Shown: positions 43,960-56,358 of the stretch, one piece after another
Numbering within the stretch: the first letter of the stretch is position 1
Layout of the letters: each line of letters starts with the position of its first letter
From: Amphibalanus amphitrite
Lineage: Eukaryota; Arthropoda; Thecostraca; Balanomorpha; Balanidae
NCBI RefSeq assembly: GCF_019059575.1
Contig: NW_024882777.1
Span: 129,983-193,982 of the forward strand
DNA: 64,000 nt
Direction: 5' to 3'
Program-made: the position numbers and the translations under genes
The notes under the pieces: model-generated
Databases searched by the model: none
What the model saw: the letters and a program-made list of their open reading frames with translations, nothing else
Told to the model about the DNA's origin: nothing

Positions 43960-44502
43960 CAGGGTTGTGCTTGACTCATGAGTCGAGTCAGAAATTTGAC
44001 TCAACTCTGACTCAAATGAGTCAGATTTGAGCCGAGTCGGATAAAATGTTGAGCTGTTGAGTTGAGTCAGAGTTGAGTCGGACAAAAATATTAAGGCGTT
44101 GAGTTGAGTCAGAGTTGAGTCAGTAAAATAACTTTTAGCATTGAGTTGAGTCAAACATTTAGGAACATAAGTCAGCGGACTTAACTTTCTAGAAACAAGC
44201 TTTTCATTTCCCCCCCCCCCCCCGCTTAACAACTTCGCCCTGGCTCTGCTGCCGGATTTTTTTCCACCCCCGCCCCCGCTCAGCGACTTTTTTATCTGAG
44301 TCAATTTTGAGTCAACTCACTTGACTCAACAAAAAATTTGAGTCAAGTTTGAGTCGACTCATATTTTTATTGAGCCGCTTGAGTCATGAGTCGAGTCAAG
44401 GGAAAAATCAGCTCCTTGTTTGAGTCAGAGTTGAGTCAGGGCTTTCTGAAGTTGAATGATGAGTCGAGTCGGCAATTTTTTTTTGAGTCGAGCACAACCC
44501 TG
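43960..44502. mobile_element. hAT-like MITE H6 built of GAGTCA repeats
   Basis: Termini CAGGGTTGTGCTTGACTC and GAGTCGAGCACAACCCTG are near-perfect inverted repeats, with an exact 8-bp duplication GTGGAAAT outside (43952-43959 and 44503-44510). Most of the interior is a degenerate array of TTGAGTCAG/GAGTCGAGTCA words on both strands, broken by a C-run at 44211-44223. It is non-coding. Confidence 0.92.
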
Positions 44503-44600
44503 GTGGAAATAAATATTTTTGAAAAGTCCTTGTCACTTGGCAGGCGTTTGTTATTAGCGTTGTTATGTCCACAATATTCAAGTGACATGACCTAACTTAA

Positions 44601-45626
44601 CCCTCGCCGGCCGAGGGGGGGCGGGTGCCGCCCCCCATAGGGTTTTTTCGCGATAGCTCCGAACACGCTGGCGATAGAGAGCTGAAACTTGGCATACCTG
44701 ACCTTTGATGCAAGCCGCATCTTTTGACACCAACCGCATTTTTGGGTCAGGTCAGGTCACTGACCTATGACGTCATAAGTGAACCTCTGCACGGTCTTCA
44801 GATGTCGCAACTTCGCAACGCCCTCACTGCCAGAGGAGATGTCACAGGGAAATGAAACTTGCAGGATCTAGTATCCATTATGAGTCTCACAACTTGTATA
44901 TCTCGGATTTTTCCTAAAGGTCATATTAGGTCAGGTCATTTTCGTGACCTCACCATTATAAGTCAATGGGGAAAAATGAAAACTGTTATTCTGGCGCCGG
45001 GAATGATCTCCAACTATCTCAAGCACACAGAATCGTGATTTGATGCACTCCTTGCAAGGTAAGATGCGTCACTTTTGCAATGTTGACCTTGTGTGACGTC
45101 ATTTATGACGTCATCAAGGTCATATTAGTTTTTCGTCAATAACTCCTGATCAAATTGAGCTAGCGAGTCGGGGAAGCCACCAATGGACTCAGAAAGACCT
45201 GCCGAATCGAATGATATGCGACATGACCTCTTTTGACCAACTTCGTGACCTTCGGGTGCTGACCTGACCTTGACCTGAGGTCAACACCCCAAGTTGACCT
45301 GACCCGAACAAAAAGTATATCATTCGACGCGCCTGAGCAAGGCGAACACGATGCTGCCAAAATCGCGGCTCTACGGCCGTTTTTTGCGAAGTAATTCACC
45401 AAAAACTGAACCGTACCTTGGGGCACTTGACCTGACCTCAGAGGTCACCGGTTGACCTAGGACCTTAAAATCGGGTACCAATCTCTGCGTCTCGTAACGG
45501 CGCACACGCTCGTTTTTTCCGCGACGCGCTAGCTCCACCAGGGGCGAAACGGCGAGGGGGGGGGGTCGTACCCGCCCCCCCCCCTCGGCCGGCGCGTATG
45601 TAGAAAACCAATAGGTCCGGCGATGG
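44601..45626. mobile_element. TTAA-type MITE E3, complete
   Basis: TTAA lies on both sides (44597-44600 and 45627-45630). The left end CCCTCGCCGGCCGAGG carries a single tag. The right end (outward-in) starts CCATCGCCGGACC and has a second, inner CGGCCGA tag next to the G-run hairpin. The core contains paired TGACGTCA sites, many AGGTCA/TGACCT words and the uninterrupted target of the H1 insertion. It is homologous to the foldback cores at 2240-3010 and 21840-23800. It is non-coding. Confidence 0.9.
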
Positions 45627-45630
45627 TTAA

Positions 45631-46223
45631 GAAAAGGGCGATTGTTAATATCCGGACTGAATTTAGATCAAATAGCCGATCGAATAGCCGGACCTCCATA
45701 CTTAGTCAAAGCATACCGATTTAGAACTTATTAGTTTTATTCAGGATGATCCAGTCTTCATTTACCAGCACCGACCAGGAATAGACCCCACCAGGTGACC
45801 GGTCGGCGACCTCTGGAAGCTGTGAGCCCTGCCAGGCAGCCGACCGGCCGGCCGGCGCCCGGTGCGACTCAGACGGAGGCAGCACTCCTTCACCCAGTTT
45901 ACCCATAAAGTTAGCCGTCGACTTTTCGTGTGACCGGCCGGACACCACTGGGCCGGACGGTGGGCGGTGTCCGACAGACTGGACTGGCTGGATCAGATGG
46001 TCGACACTGGACACTGGACGGACACCTGGACAGTTCTAGACGAAATCGACACCGGATAGTGGATGGCTTTTGAGGGATCCGAAATTGGACAGCCGCTGGG
46101 ACCAGCCAATTGCCGGACAGTTTCGGACAGGACCGACGCAGGACAGTGGACATTGGACCGTCACCGACGGGAGCTACTGAAGCACAGCTGAAGCTAGCAC
46201 AGGACATGACATTTGGACATTAT
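45631..46223. other. Intron segment with GGACACTGGAC words
   Basis: GC-rich, with loosely repeated GACACTGGACA/GACAGTGGACA words at 46000-46165. No gene or element terminus recognised. Confidence 0.45.
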
Positions 46224-47115
46224 CCCTCGCCGGCACAGGCCATTTTGAGTCCTTCGACGGCACAAGGGGGGGTTGGTACGACCCCCCCCCCTCGCGTTTG
46301 GCCCCTGATCGAGCTAGAGCAACGCGGAAAAAACGAGCGTGTTGCCCGTCACGAGATGAAGCCAATGATACCCAATTTTAAGGTCCTAAGTCATCGGGTG
46401 ACCTTCCAGGTCAGGTCAATGACCCATACATCGGGAATATCGGACCTGTTAGAGAGTCGTAAAGTGTGGCTGCTATGGGGTTTTTCGGGGTGCTGATCAC
46501 GAATATCGTGTTAGTTTTGATCAGAGATGATGTCTTTAAGCATTTAGACCAGGTCGGGTCAGGTCAGGTCAGGTCAACCGGTAGGGGTCGTGACAGGTTT
46601 TCGTAATACATGTCAACCGCCTCTGACAGCTTCGTAACATGTTACGAAGGCACCAAAACTACTTCGTAAATGTTCAAATGGTTGCTTAATTCGAAATCAG
46701 CTCCAAAAACTAGCCTAGAAACATGTAAAACTCGAAAAAGTGAACCGAGGTCACCAAAGGTTAATGACCTGACCTGACCTTCAGGTAACCTTGACACCCA
46801 CCCTAATGCATGGGAGCAACATCAAATCACATGTTTGAACGTTTGAAACCACGAAAAGCTTGCAAACGCGCGGCTAATGCGAGCCGACATACGCCGAATC
46901 GCGATTCCGGCCAAACATGGTCTCGGAAAAGAGGTTACAGGTCAAAGGTCATTTGGGTCAGGGTCATGAAATTTTCAGGGTAGATGTAAAATTGATCAAT
47001 GCGAGGGTACTAAAAGTTTCGTCGCGATCGGCCGCTTTTTACGCGAGTTATTTGCGAAAAACCTTAGGTGGGGGGTTGCATCAACCCCCCACCCCCACCC
47101 CTGTGCCGGCGAGGG
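46224..47115. mobile_element. TTAA-type MITE E2
   Basis: Left end CCCTCGCCGGCACAGGCC with a second CGGCACA tag 20 bp inward. The right end outward-in reads CCCTCGCCGGCACAGGGG. Flanks are TTAT and TTTA, each one change from TTAA. The G-run/C-run hairpins are GTTGGTACGAC and GTTGCATCAAC types. The interior has TAACATGTTACGAAG and a perfect DR1 at 46939-46951. It belongs to the same subfamily as E9, E10 and E12. Confidence 0.85.
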
Positions 47116-47119
47116 TTTA

Positions 47120-48515
47120 TGCATGACATCACAGCCACAACTGCATAAAGAAGCTTTTGTGTGGGCTGTCTATCATGCATTCTGTATCCAAAAAAAGACT
47201 CCGCCATAATTGACGCACCGATTACAACAGAGCGAGAACGTAGCATTTCATCTGACATTTAGTTGCGCCATATTTATGGTAAGTGGAAGCCGTGTGGGAA
47301 AAATCGCCCCTCGGACACGGTCATATCCATGCAAACCGGCGGTCGGCCCATCGTCGGGGTCGACTGGGCGCACCCCATTGGTCGCCGGCGGTGAGATATG
47401 TCGGCCCGTCGGTCGTCGATGGAGACGGCCGGTCGTCGACGGCCGTCAGCTGCGCTGCGGACTCGTTTGGACGTGAGCTGCAGCGGGCTGAATAAGCGCA
47501 GTGGGCTCTGACTCACCCTGGTCTAAGAGACGAGGTGGTGTGCACGGACAGGTTATTATATTACACGGCCAGGCCAGGTTATTATATATAGCCGGCCGGC
47601 TACTCTGTTCGAATTTATGTTAGCGTTGGATTATAATGCTTTTCCTGTTTCGATCTACTGACCTCTATTGCAGCCTTGGGCCTAGCTTCCGTTGTTTGCT
47701 TTTAGCGCTCACTTTGCTATGATATTAAACACTCGTAGGTGCAGTGTAGCACTTTGTTAGAATATATCTTGGCTGTCGTGCACTATCGGTTAAGTCTCCT
47801 TTTTTCCCGCCCTTCTCCTCCTTCTACTCTTTCATACATTTTGTAAACTCATGCACAGTGTGCACAGTCAATGGAGTTCGAGTCCCTTGTGAAGAATCAG
47901 TCATCAGTCCATCCGAACCACTGACCTCTCCCGTCCGGTTCGCCGGCCGACCCGTCCGTCCCTGGGGGCCCCCGCTGCCGCTCTCGTCCATCGCTCGTCA
48001 ACTTCATACCGCCATCAATTGGTGATGGAGCCGGGCGCGAACTGCCGCGCCGACAGCCCGGCGACCGGTGAGCCTCCGTCCGGGCCGGCACGACTTGACT
48101 CGCTCGTCATTTGATCAGCGTCCCCTGGGAGACCGCCGCCGGCTGCCGAGCCGCAGCCGAGGGGCCTTGAGGTGCGCCGCGGCACTACGCCGTGGAGAGT
48201 CTAAGCCTTGACACGACCCAGATACGACGCGCGGTATTCGCCTAATTACCATGTTTTCGCCCTATGTGCTCTGTGTTTGTAACTCTGAACATCCATCATG
48301 CAACGGCATGGTATAAACAGTTGGTATAAACAGTTCAAGCTCCACTTTCTTTCTTAGTATTATGCTTAGTGGATATGTCTGCCCAGAAAAACAAGCAGGC
48401 TGATATCCAGGGTACATCAGCTCACAACAAGGGGCAGACAGCGTACGTTTTGATGAAAGACGCCAGAGCTCATGAATTGCAAACGTCACAGCTGCGCAGT
48501 TTGGGAAAGATATTA
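47120..48515. other. Intron segment, no gene recognised
   Basis: CGTCGG/CGGCCG-rich at 47320-47470, a GGTTATTATAT direct repeat at 47550 and 47578, and GC-rich DNA at 47925-48200. No supported coding exon. Confidence 0.45.
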
Positions 48516-48523
48516 CAAATTTC

Positions 48524-48777
48524 CACTGGAGGATCCAGAAGGGCGGTCTTGGACGTTGCAGTGGACATGCCCCCCCCAAAAAAAAAATCTCCAAATTTCA
48601 CAATCTCATCGGATTTTGATTGCTTACGCACTGCTGTGCAGTTTAAAACAAACCTCTCCTAATCAGAGCTGTTCAGTTTACAGTTTTATTGCCGAAAATC
48701 CACAAATTTTTGTCGAATTCGGGCGCTGCGAGGGGCATTTGCCCCAAATGCCCCCCCGCCCCCTGGACCCACCAATG
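48524..48777. mobile_element. hAT-like MITE H7
   Basis: Termini CACTGGAGGATCCAGAAG and CCCCTGGACCCACCAATG are imperfect inverted repeats. Flanks CAAATTTC (48516-48523) and CGAATTTC (48778-48785) match at 7 of 8. The body matches H4 at 37968. Confidence 0.85.
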
Positions 48778-49079
48778 CGAATTTCATCCAAAATCTATAG
48801 CTTTCCTTTTTATCGTATTCTATCGGCCCATCTACAGTAACTTTATATTGAATTGTTTTATAAAGCGAAGTTGTGTTCACGTCTATCTGAACTTGTCCAT
48901 CACAAGTCCTTTCCTTAACAAGGACTCAGCCAAAGAATCGCTGATTCGTATGCTTCCTGATGGTCACATGAAGCAAATGAGCTAGCAAACAGGCTTTTCA
49001 TTGGATTAGAAGCGCCAAGTATCGTTTTTGTCTTCGGGCTGACGGATGACACACCGTTTTGTGCTGAACCTCAGCCGCC

Positions 49080-49400
49080 CGTCGTTTCGTTCTGGGCAGT
49101 CCGTCGATCCATTTGGTCCGTCGGTCCGTCGGATCACTGGTCTACTCCGTACCGAATTGGTCCGTCGGTCCGTCGGTCCGTCGGTCCGCTGGTCCACTCC
49201 GTACCGTTGGTCCGTCGGTCCGTCGGTTTACTGGTCCAATCCGTACCGAATTGGTCCGTCGGTCTGTCGGTCCGTCGGTACGTCGGTACGTCGGTCCGTC
49301 GGTCCGTCGGTTTACTGGTCCACTCCGTACCATCGCTCCGTCGGTTCGTCGGTCCATTGGTCCGTTCCGTGCCGTCGTCCCGTCGCTCGGTCCGTTTTCT
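49080..49400 (+). repeat. TCCGTCGG octamer minisatellite
   Basis: Tandem TCCGTCGG units are interrupted regularly by TTTACTGGTCCA(C/A)TCCGTACC spacers, giving a higher-order unit of about 60-100 bp. The long arginine/valine/serine open frames here are produced by the repeat. Confidence 0.9.
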
Positions 49401-50380
49401 GGCGTGCGTTCCGTCTCAGCGGCGCCGTGTTTGCTGTGTTCCTCGCAGGTCGACAGCGGTTCTCACTCTGGCCCGATTGACAGCTCACCTCTGTCTAGGG
49501 AGGCTGGCGCCGACGACCCCCGCCCAACCCTCCGGCGTCGACCCCCGCCCCACCCACCTGCTCCGAGCCTGACACCCAGCGAACCATCCAGTCGCCCCGA
49601 CGAGTCCCGTGCAACCCCGCGACACCAAGACCGACCCCCTCGGCCTCCCGACCCTCTAGTGCCGACGACCCCCACGTTGACGTGTAGTCCAGACACTCGA
49701 GTGCTGCAGCCCGACTCGATCTTGGCAGCTTGCAGAGTTGCCGAGCGACTCCCACCTTCACCTCGGGCCGGTTTCTTCCACCAGCAGATCACCAGGCATG
49801 TACGACGGCGCATTGCACCAGCACAGTAACACACAGCTCACCAAGCAGACCGTCACTCATCTAACCTATCTTTTCGTTCCGTTCCATCGATCCTTATGTT
49901 TTCTGTTCGTCTACAGGAGCAGTCAGATGACACGAAGAGGTGATTCCTATTCTTAGAGTCCCAGCTGTCAGATGACACATCATTCATCCGTCCCACACTG
50001 TTTCATGACACCTGTCCCTGTGTCCCCTGCACGCCTGCCGGAGTGCGGGGGCACGCCGGCAGTCGGTGTCACCTGGCGTAGGTCGCCTCATCCATATGAA
50101 ATGCACTGCTCCACAGTGAGCGACATTGCAGCTTATCAGTTGAATTAGTTGGGCGAGCGGCCGCCACGGTGCCACCCGCGGGAGGCACGGCTTTCAACGT
50201 CAGGATGAAAACACCTGGAGATGCGTCGAAGCTGTGTCGAAGCATTGGGAGCTACCAATAGAAGCATACTTTCAAATGCAGAAACATCAAAACCTTTCCT
50301 GCTGACTGCTCTTTTGCTTCTGCAACTTTATCCGTAACAATGTATTGTCGCATTTTTTCCGTTGACATGATTACCTACCT
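49401..50380. other. Intron segment, proline-rich frame unsupported
   Basis: A GC-rich stretch (49490-49830) reads as a proline/arginine/serine-rich frame on the plus strand that continues from the octamer repeat and ends at 49829. It has no recognisable domain and the opposite strand is also open. I do not call it a gene. Confidence 0.4.
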
Positions 50381-50685
50381 AAATACGCCCGGTTATATAT
50401 GACAAGATATAACCGGTTTTTCCGCGACACTACGAGCGTCTTCTCTGGGTCGGCCCCGGAGCCGGGCCGGCCTCTGCGAGCAGCGTTCGGCGGCAGGCGG
50501 GCGGCCGCCTGCGCCCCCGGGCGGCAAGGCCGCTAAGGCGGCGGCCTCCTCTGATTGGCGGAGCGACTCGTGTCGCGTGACGGTGACGGCGCGGGGTTTG
50601 AGTGCATTTGCGCGGTCACTCTGTTCTAAGCCGCCCGGTCTGACGCAAGTCAGCAGTGTTCTCGCTCTGTAATGTTTTTGCGTTT
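50381..50685. repeat. 305-bp direct repeat, copy 1
   Basis: As far as I can read, identical without gaps to 56610-56914. It begins with a hairpin CCGGTTATAT...ATATAACCGG, is CpG-rich in the middle with an ATTGG (CCAAT) box, and ends TAATGTTTTTGCGTTT. It might be a terminal repeat of an unknown element, a duplicated promoter-like segment or an assembly duplication. Confidence 0.85.
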
Positions 50686-52904
50686 ACTGCGGTCGTGTTC
50701 AGTGGAAACTGGAAGACATCAAGGGGAGTATAGGTTCAGTTTTTATATGAATGCTATATTGATTGACGAGGATGTTTTTTTTCCTTTCGGGGTTTTTGTT
50801 TATTTTTTACTGGTTTGTTGTTTCTGTCTGATTTTTTTTCATTTTCGGCATGAGGTTTGGTTATTTTGTGCTAATGTTATGCTATCACGGTAAGAAAAGG
50901 GTCGATGAGCAATGGGTCGGCAAATGCCCGGTATTATAGGTTCTTTGAAGGTTAGCTAAAACAACGAAACTTGGACTGCTGGTAGGAATAGGCTTGGTGT
51001 GTTTTTCAGATTTTGGGAGATTGAGTGTAGGTATTTGCTAGGTGAAACATAGCTGTAACTGTTTTTTTTCTTCCCTGGAACGGAACGCCCGGACTTTGCC
51101 ATTCTACACTCCGTGTGAGTGAAATCAGCTCATGCTTTCTCGGTGTAGCAGCTCAGAGTGCACGGCCTGGCCGGCGTAGGGTTTGGTGGCCACGTGGTGT
51201 TGGCCGGTGGTTGTGCAGAGAGTTGGTAGAATTGCCGTTTTGTGGTGCCTGGTGTTGGTTGAACTGTGGTTCCCATACAGGTGAACGGTTACTGGCGTAA
51301 GGTGTGCCAGGTGGGCGTACCCCGTGGAGAATGAGCTGCTGGTGATGTTGGCTCTGTCCGAGCGTGTCCGAGCGGGGTTTTCATTAGTGGGTTAGGGATT
51401 GTTGATAACAAGGGTACCAACTGCCGGGTGAGACTTGAGAGGGTAAATGGAGTTCATTGTAAGGATAACCAATGCAATGGTATTGGTCTAAGATGGCATT
51501 GTTATCTGGTGTTAGGTTGGGATGAAAGGTTTAGTGGGTGATACAGAGGTACAGAGGTGATGATACAGTGGAACCCAGTTTGGGTGTGATAAGTCTCGGC
51601 GGACTAAGATATTATGGATTAGATGGGGAATTATGTAAGGTGGTTTTGGGATGCATTAGCGATAGCCTAGTAAGTTACAGGCTATTACCCAGAGGAAGTT
51701 TTCACACCCATGTTTAAAGGCTGCAGTAGGTATGCCATTTTCTAGGATGCAGGTTTAGGATAGCCCGTGATTGTGTGGCTCTCAATCTGCATTGAGGTAC
51801 GAGTTAACTGTGTTTCGTTTTTTATGGTAGTGGCGTTTGTAAATCGTTTTTTTTTTTTTTTGCCAGAGTGAGGTGCCTTCCTTGTCATTGGTCAATAGGG
51901 CATTGCCAAGGCATGCATAAGCGACATCTGCAATATGCATATCCTGCCGATATGTCATCACACGCATTGTCAGATAAATGGCGCCAGTATACTCGTATAT
52001 AGCCCCTTTTTGATACGAGATTTCGGCTAAAAATGGTTATGTGACACAATCTGTTTTTTTTTCTTCCATGGCTTGATGGTTGGCATCAGACTCTGAACGG
52101 CGACGGATCGGCACACTCGGCGGGGCCGGCCCGCTTTGCCAGAGTCTTCTTCGGCCGCTGGAGGATTCCTTCACAGCTCCCACGTCAGCTGAGGGAGTCC
52201 GACCCCTCCCAGCTCATCTTGCTCCAGTGGTGCTGCCTAGCAGGTCTTACGGGACATCGTCAGGTATAGGCCAAGGTGGCCGGGGTTTTGAAAGGTACGT
52301 TATTCCATGTACGGGGCCGGTACATATCTGTTAATGGAGGTTCTAGGGGACCCGATAGGGTGGATAGTGAACGCTTGGGCATGGCGATATCGGCGATATC
52401 GGCATTTTTAAGGGGATATCTGGTTCCACCAATAGGGACATGAGGGCAATGCTGGTGGAAAGTAAGATGCTAAGATAGTAATAACATTGTGATAAAATCG
52501 TTAGGCGAAGCCCGAAGAGAAAAAATGAAATCTAGTCAACTCTAACGTTAGACGTGTTTTCAACATTGGTTTGCTGCTGCTGCTGCTGCTGCTGAGGATC
52601 TTTAAATCGTCTGTAACTATCTTCAAAGCGGTCTATTTCTTAGCAAATTATTTCTACTTGTCGCTATAGAATATGATATGACCTTTCTCCTGCAAAACAG
52701 CGAATGAACATTGAACATACAGGTCAGTTACTATCATTAATAGCTAAAATGAAGTAAGTCAGTATGCGTTGTTAGGACTGGGAGTTCCCCTCAGTGTCCC
52801 AAAATTGTATTTTGGCTTGGGTGTCAAAGGAAAATTCCTAGGGGCCCGGGAACGATTTTCAAGGGGGGCGAGCATATAAAATACCTGACATGATGCATAT
52901 GAAA
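50686..52904. other. Intron segment, no gene recognised
   Basis: T- and GT-rich for the first 1.2 kb. A short (CTG)n run is at 52572-52594. No coding motif. Confidence 0.45.
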
Positions 52905-53930
52905 CGGTGGCGTAGCTAGGGGTCTAAGGGGACACGTACCCCACCTCCCCATCGGGTTCAAAGGGAGCCTCGGGTCCGAGGGGCCCTGCGGCGCCATTTG
53001 ACCACTGGTGGTTAACAATGGCCATATCGAAGGGCCCCATGGGGCTCATTAGAGCACCTCATGGACCCTAAATTGCCACACTAAGATCTCTTTAAGGGCC
53101 CCACGCCGGATTATGAGGGCCTCTTGTGCCTTTTAAGGGCCCTTCAGTGGTCTCCACAGGCCCCTTACTGGCCTCTGAAAGTTCTTACCGGCCTATGAGG
53201 GCCCAGTTCTAGGGGCATTTCCCGCCTGTGATGGTCCCACAATTATTTTTCTGAGAGCCCTATAACGGCAACTGTGGGGGCCCTCGTCGGCGCCTATGGG
53301 GGCCCACACCGGTGTCTCTGAAGGTTTCACACCCCCAATTCTGAGTGCCTACACTAGTGCCTATTAATGCCCTATATCGGCGACTCTGAGTGAGGACCCG
53401 AATCCCTACCCAACACCGGCGCATCTAAAGGCCACCCACTGGTGACTTCTGAGGGCCCCACACCGGTCCGGTGACTCTCAGGGCCCCACCGGCGTCTGAT
53501 AGTGCCATGCCGGTCTCTAAGGACCCCGCAGAACTTCTTCTGCTGGCCTAAGGGCCTCTTGCCGGTCACTGAGAACCCCCTGCCGGCTTGTAGAGGGTTC
53601 GCGCCCGCAGCTCAGGCCCCACACCCGTCTGTAACGGCTCCACACCAGCGTCTATGAGGGCCCACAGCAACGCCTGTAAGGACCCTCACCGGCGCCTCTG
53701 AGAGAATCACACTAGCACCTCTGAGCGCCCACACCGGCACCTGCATGACATTCCCACACCAGTGCCTCTAAGGCCCCTTACCGGCGGCTCTGAGGGCCCT
53801 ACGCCGGTGATTCTGAGGATGCTAACGATATCCGAAGGCACCATACAAGCGCTTAGTGTCGCTGAGCTTTTAATCCCATACCGGCCTTCCAAGGGCACCA
53901 CGTCAGTGCACTCATTGCCCCACACCCCTC
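52905..53930. mobile_element. hAT-like element fragment with GGGCCC(A)CACCGG minisatellite
   Basis: It begins CGGTGGCGTAGCTAGGGG, a common hAT MITE terminus with one change from CAGTGG. From about 53030 it is a degenerate tandem of roughly 25-bp GGGCCCCACACCGGCG(C/T)CT(C/A)TGA units. No mirrored right end or 8-bp duplication was found. The arrangement resembles the fragment at 14879-15335. Confidence 0.55.
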
Positions 53931-54199
53931 CCTTACACCCGGAGCGGGTAAACTGTTATACCTATAGCAACGATTTTACCACAGTTGTACGTTAGGTATT
54001 TCTCAAGGTTGACTCAAAATGGTCCAATGTAAAAGCTGGCCTGCCAAACTTGTGGCCAAGGCCAGGCCCAAACAAAAGCGGGATGACAACAGCAGATGTC
54101 AAATCGACACTGTAACAGCAGAAACCATTCAGATGGCAAGGAAAAGGCCGTGTGTTTATGTTTAGATATATAAAGGAAACGAAGTCCGGAAAAGGGAGG

Positions 54200-54314
54200 G
54201 AAGATCCTTTCTCGCTGCCTCAATGTTGAGGGGGCGCCGCCCCCTCGGCTCTCAGGTTGGGGGGGGGGGGGCAAGCGCCCCAGCTGCCCCCCCCCCCTGT
54301 TTCCCGGGTCTATG
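54200..54314. mobile_element. hAT-like MITE right end
   Basis: The sequence from GAGGGGGCGCCGCCCCCTCG through GGGGCAAGCGCCCCAGCTGC to CCCGGGTCTATG resembles the right part of H3 (36460-36526). The left terminus was not located, so the true extent is larger than shown. Confidence 0.5.
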
Positions 54315-54954
54315 AAAATTACTCACCAAATAAGGGAAAAGGGTGGAAAATTGATGGTCAGATAAGGCCTAAAGAGTGGAAAAAGAATGTACAGCAAAAT
54401 TTAATACAAGGCTGGTATGTGGGAAGTAAAATGGCTATCGGTCCATGCAAATGCTTTTTCTTGGCAAAATTGGGAGTGGAAAATGGGCTTAAATAATGGA
54501 GGCGAGTGAAAAGTGATTTTCATTTGGATGTCGTTTCCCACCTAAATCAACAAACTTTGGAGCACTGGTACGGGGTACCCCTCGCCAGCATCAGGGTTCA
54601 CGTCACTCAGGACCTGCCTATGGTTGGTTGGTGGGTGAGTTACTGTACCTTCTATGGGTGACATTGAGCCAGCTCGGCGTTTGGAGGCAGTAAACCCCTC
54701 CAAAACGTGTCGAGCTAGGAAGCAACGGCAACCTTTATACCCATATTGGCCTGTTTACAGCGTAGGGGCTGTCTGTATGCCGGTCATTTGGTCCCTGATC
54801 AATCCGGAGCTTCGCGGAAAGGCAAGCTTGTTGCCCGTGGCGGGTGATGCGGATACTATCAGATTTCAAAAACGGGTATTTTTGGTATTCAGGTCGGGTA
54901 ATTGCCTTGAACATTCGGAGAATCTTGGGATGCCCAATTCTGCAAGTCCCGGGT

Positions 54955-55735
54955 GAAGCTCGCTAGTCTGCCCGGGGGTGTCCCCCTCTACAACGACCCC
55001 GTGGCAGCTCGCTAGTCTGCCCAGGGGATGTCCCCTTCTACAACGACCCCGGGGCAGCTCACTAGTCTGCTCGGGGGTGTCCCCTTCTACAGCGACCCCG
55101 GGGCAGCTCGCTAGTCTGCCCGGGGGTGTCCCCTTCTACAACGACCCCGGGGCAGCTAGCTCGCTAGTCTGCCCGGGGATGTCCCCTTCTACAACGACCC
55201 CGGGGCAGCTCGCTAGTCTGCCCGGGGGGGGGATGTCCCCTTCTACAACGACCCCGGGGCAGCTCGCTAGTCTGCCCCGGGGTGTCCCCTTCTACAACGA
55301 CCTCGGGGCAGCTCGCTAGTCTGCCCCGGGGGTATCCCCTTCTACAACGACCCCGAGGCAGCTCGCTAGTCTGCCCGGGGGTGTCCTCGCCTACAACGGC
55401 CTCGGGGCAGCTCGCTAGTCTGCCTGGGGTGCCCCCTTCTACAACGGCCTCGGGGCAGCTCGCTAGTCTGCCCCAGAGTGTCCCCTTCCACAACGACCCC
55501 GCGGGGCAGCTCGCTAGTCTGCCCGGGGGTATCCTCTCCTGCAACGGCCTCGGGACAGCCCGCTAGTCTGCCCGGGGTGTCTCCTTCTACAGCGGCCTCG
55601 GGGCAGCTCGCTAGTCTACCCGGGGATGTCCCATTCTACAACGGCCTCGGGGCAGCTGTCTAGTCTGCCGAGGATGTACTTTTCTACAACGGCTTCGGGG
55701 CGGCTTGCTTGTCTGCTTGGAGGTGGCTGCCGCTA
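54955..55735 (+). repeat. 49-bp minisatellite, about 15 units
   Basis: Units start GCTAGTCTGCCCGGGGGTGT and continue CCCCTTCTACAACGACCCCG to GGGCAGCTC. Most are 49-50 bp, with progressive divergence toward the right end. The period is not a multiple of three and no frame is conserved. Confidence 0.93.
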
Positions 55736-55740
55736 GGACG

Positions 55741-56358
55741 CCCGGTAGCGCGGGTAACCTTACGGTGGCTTAGAGCGCTGATTCCTGGAGCGGGCCGAGA
55801 GCCCTCCCCTTTTTTGCTGGGCGGCTGTCAACGACCTTCGTTGATACTGTTCTAACCCCTTCCAAAGTTCTGGGAAAATTAATGGTCGCGCTGATAGGCA
55901 TGTGGTGCATAGGGTTCAAGGTAAAGGAAAATACGGCTTCTGTTGTCAGATGCCTCAGAACTCATGGATGGTTGTTTTTTTCGGCGGGTATATCGAGGGC
56001 CTTTAGTTGATGGAGGCTATCATCGCGGTAGTGGCTAATGCTACTGGTTGTTAGTCCTGCTGAAAGGGCTTCGGTATAAATGCCGTAATATTGTTCTTCA
56101 GTGGTGACCGCTGTGTCGCTCACATTCATGTTGGCAGGTTTTAGGGATCGTGGCGTTTCTGGTAAGCTTCGGGCCAGGTTGAGGAAATAATTACCTACCT
56201 TCAACCAAGTACGTATTTGAGTGGGTTCCGCCGCTGGTCTCGACACTGGCGGCGACTATAGGTCTTTTGTGTTAATTTGTATCCCCCATTCGGTCTGCTG
56301 GTCTCGGGAAGAGGGTGTTTTATTTTGGCGCATTGGTGTCTGGGTGGATGTATTGAAT
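55741..56358. other. Intron segment, nothing recognised
   Basis: Mixed composition. The minus-strand frame 55962-56246 (94 codons) has no recognisable motif. Confidence 0.4.

Noticed and set aside
49113..49829. 238-codon plus-strand frame rich in RRSVGPSV
   Set aside because: The first half is the TCCGTCGG octamer translated and the second half is GC-rich DNA open on both strands with no domain.
54955..55735. CRISPR-like array
   Set aside because: Units are contiguous 49-bp tandem copies without unique spacers, in a eukaryotic intron.
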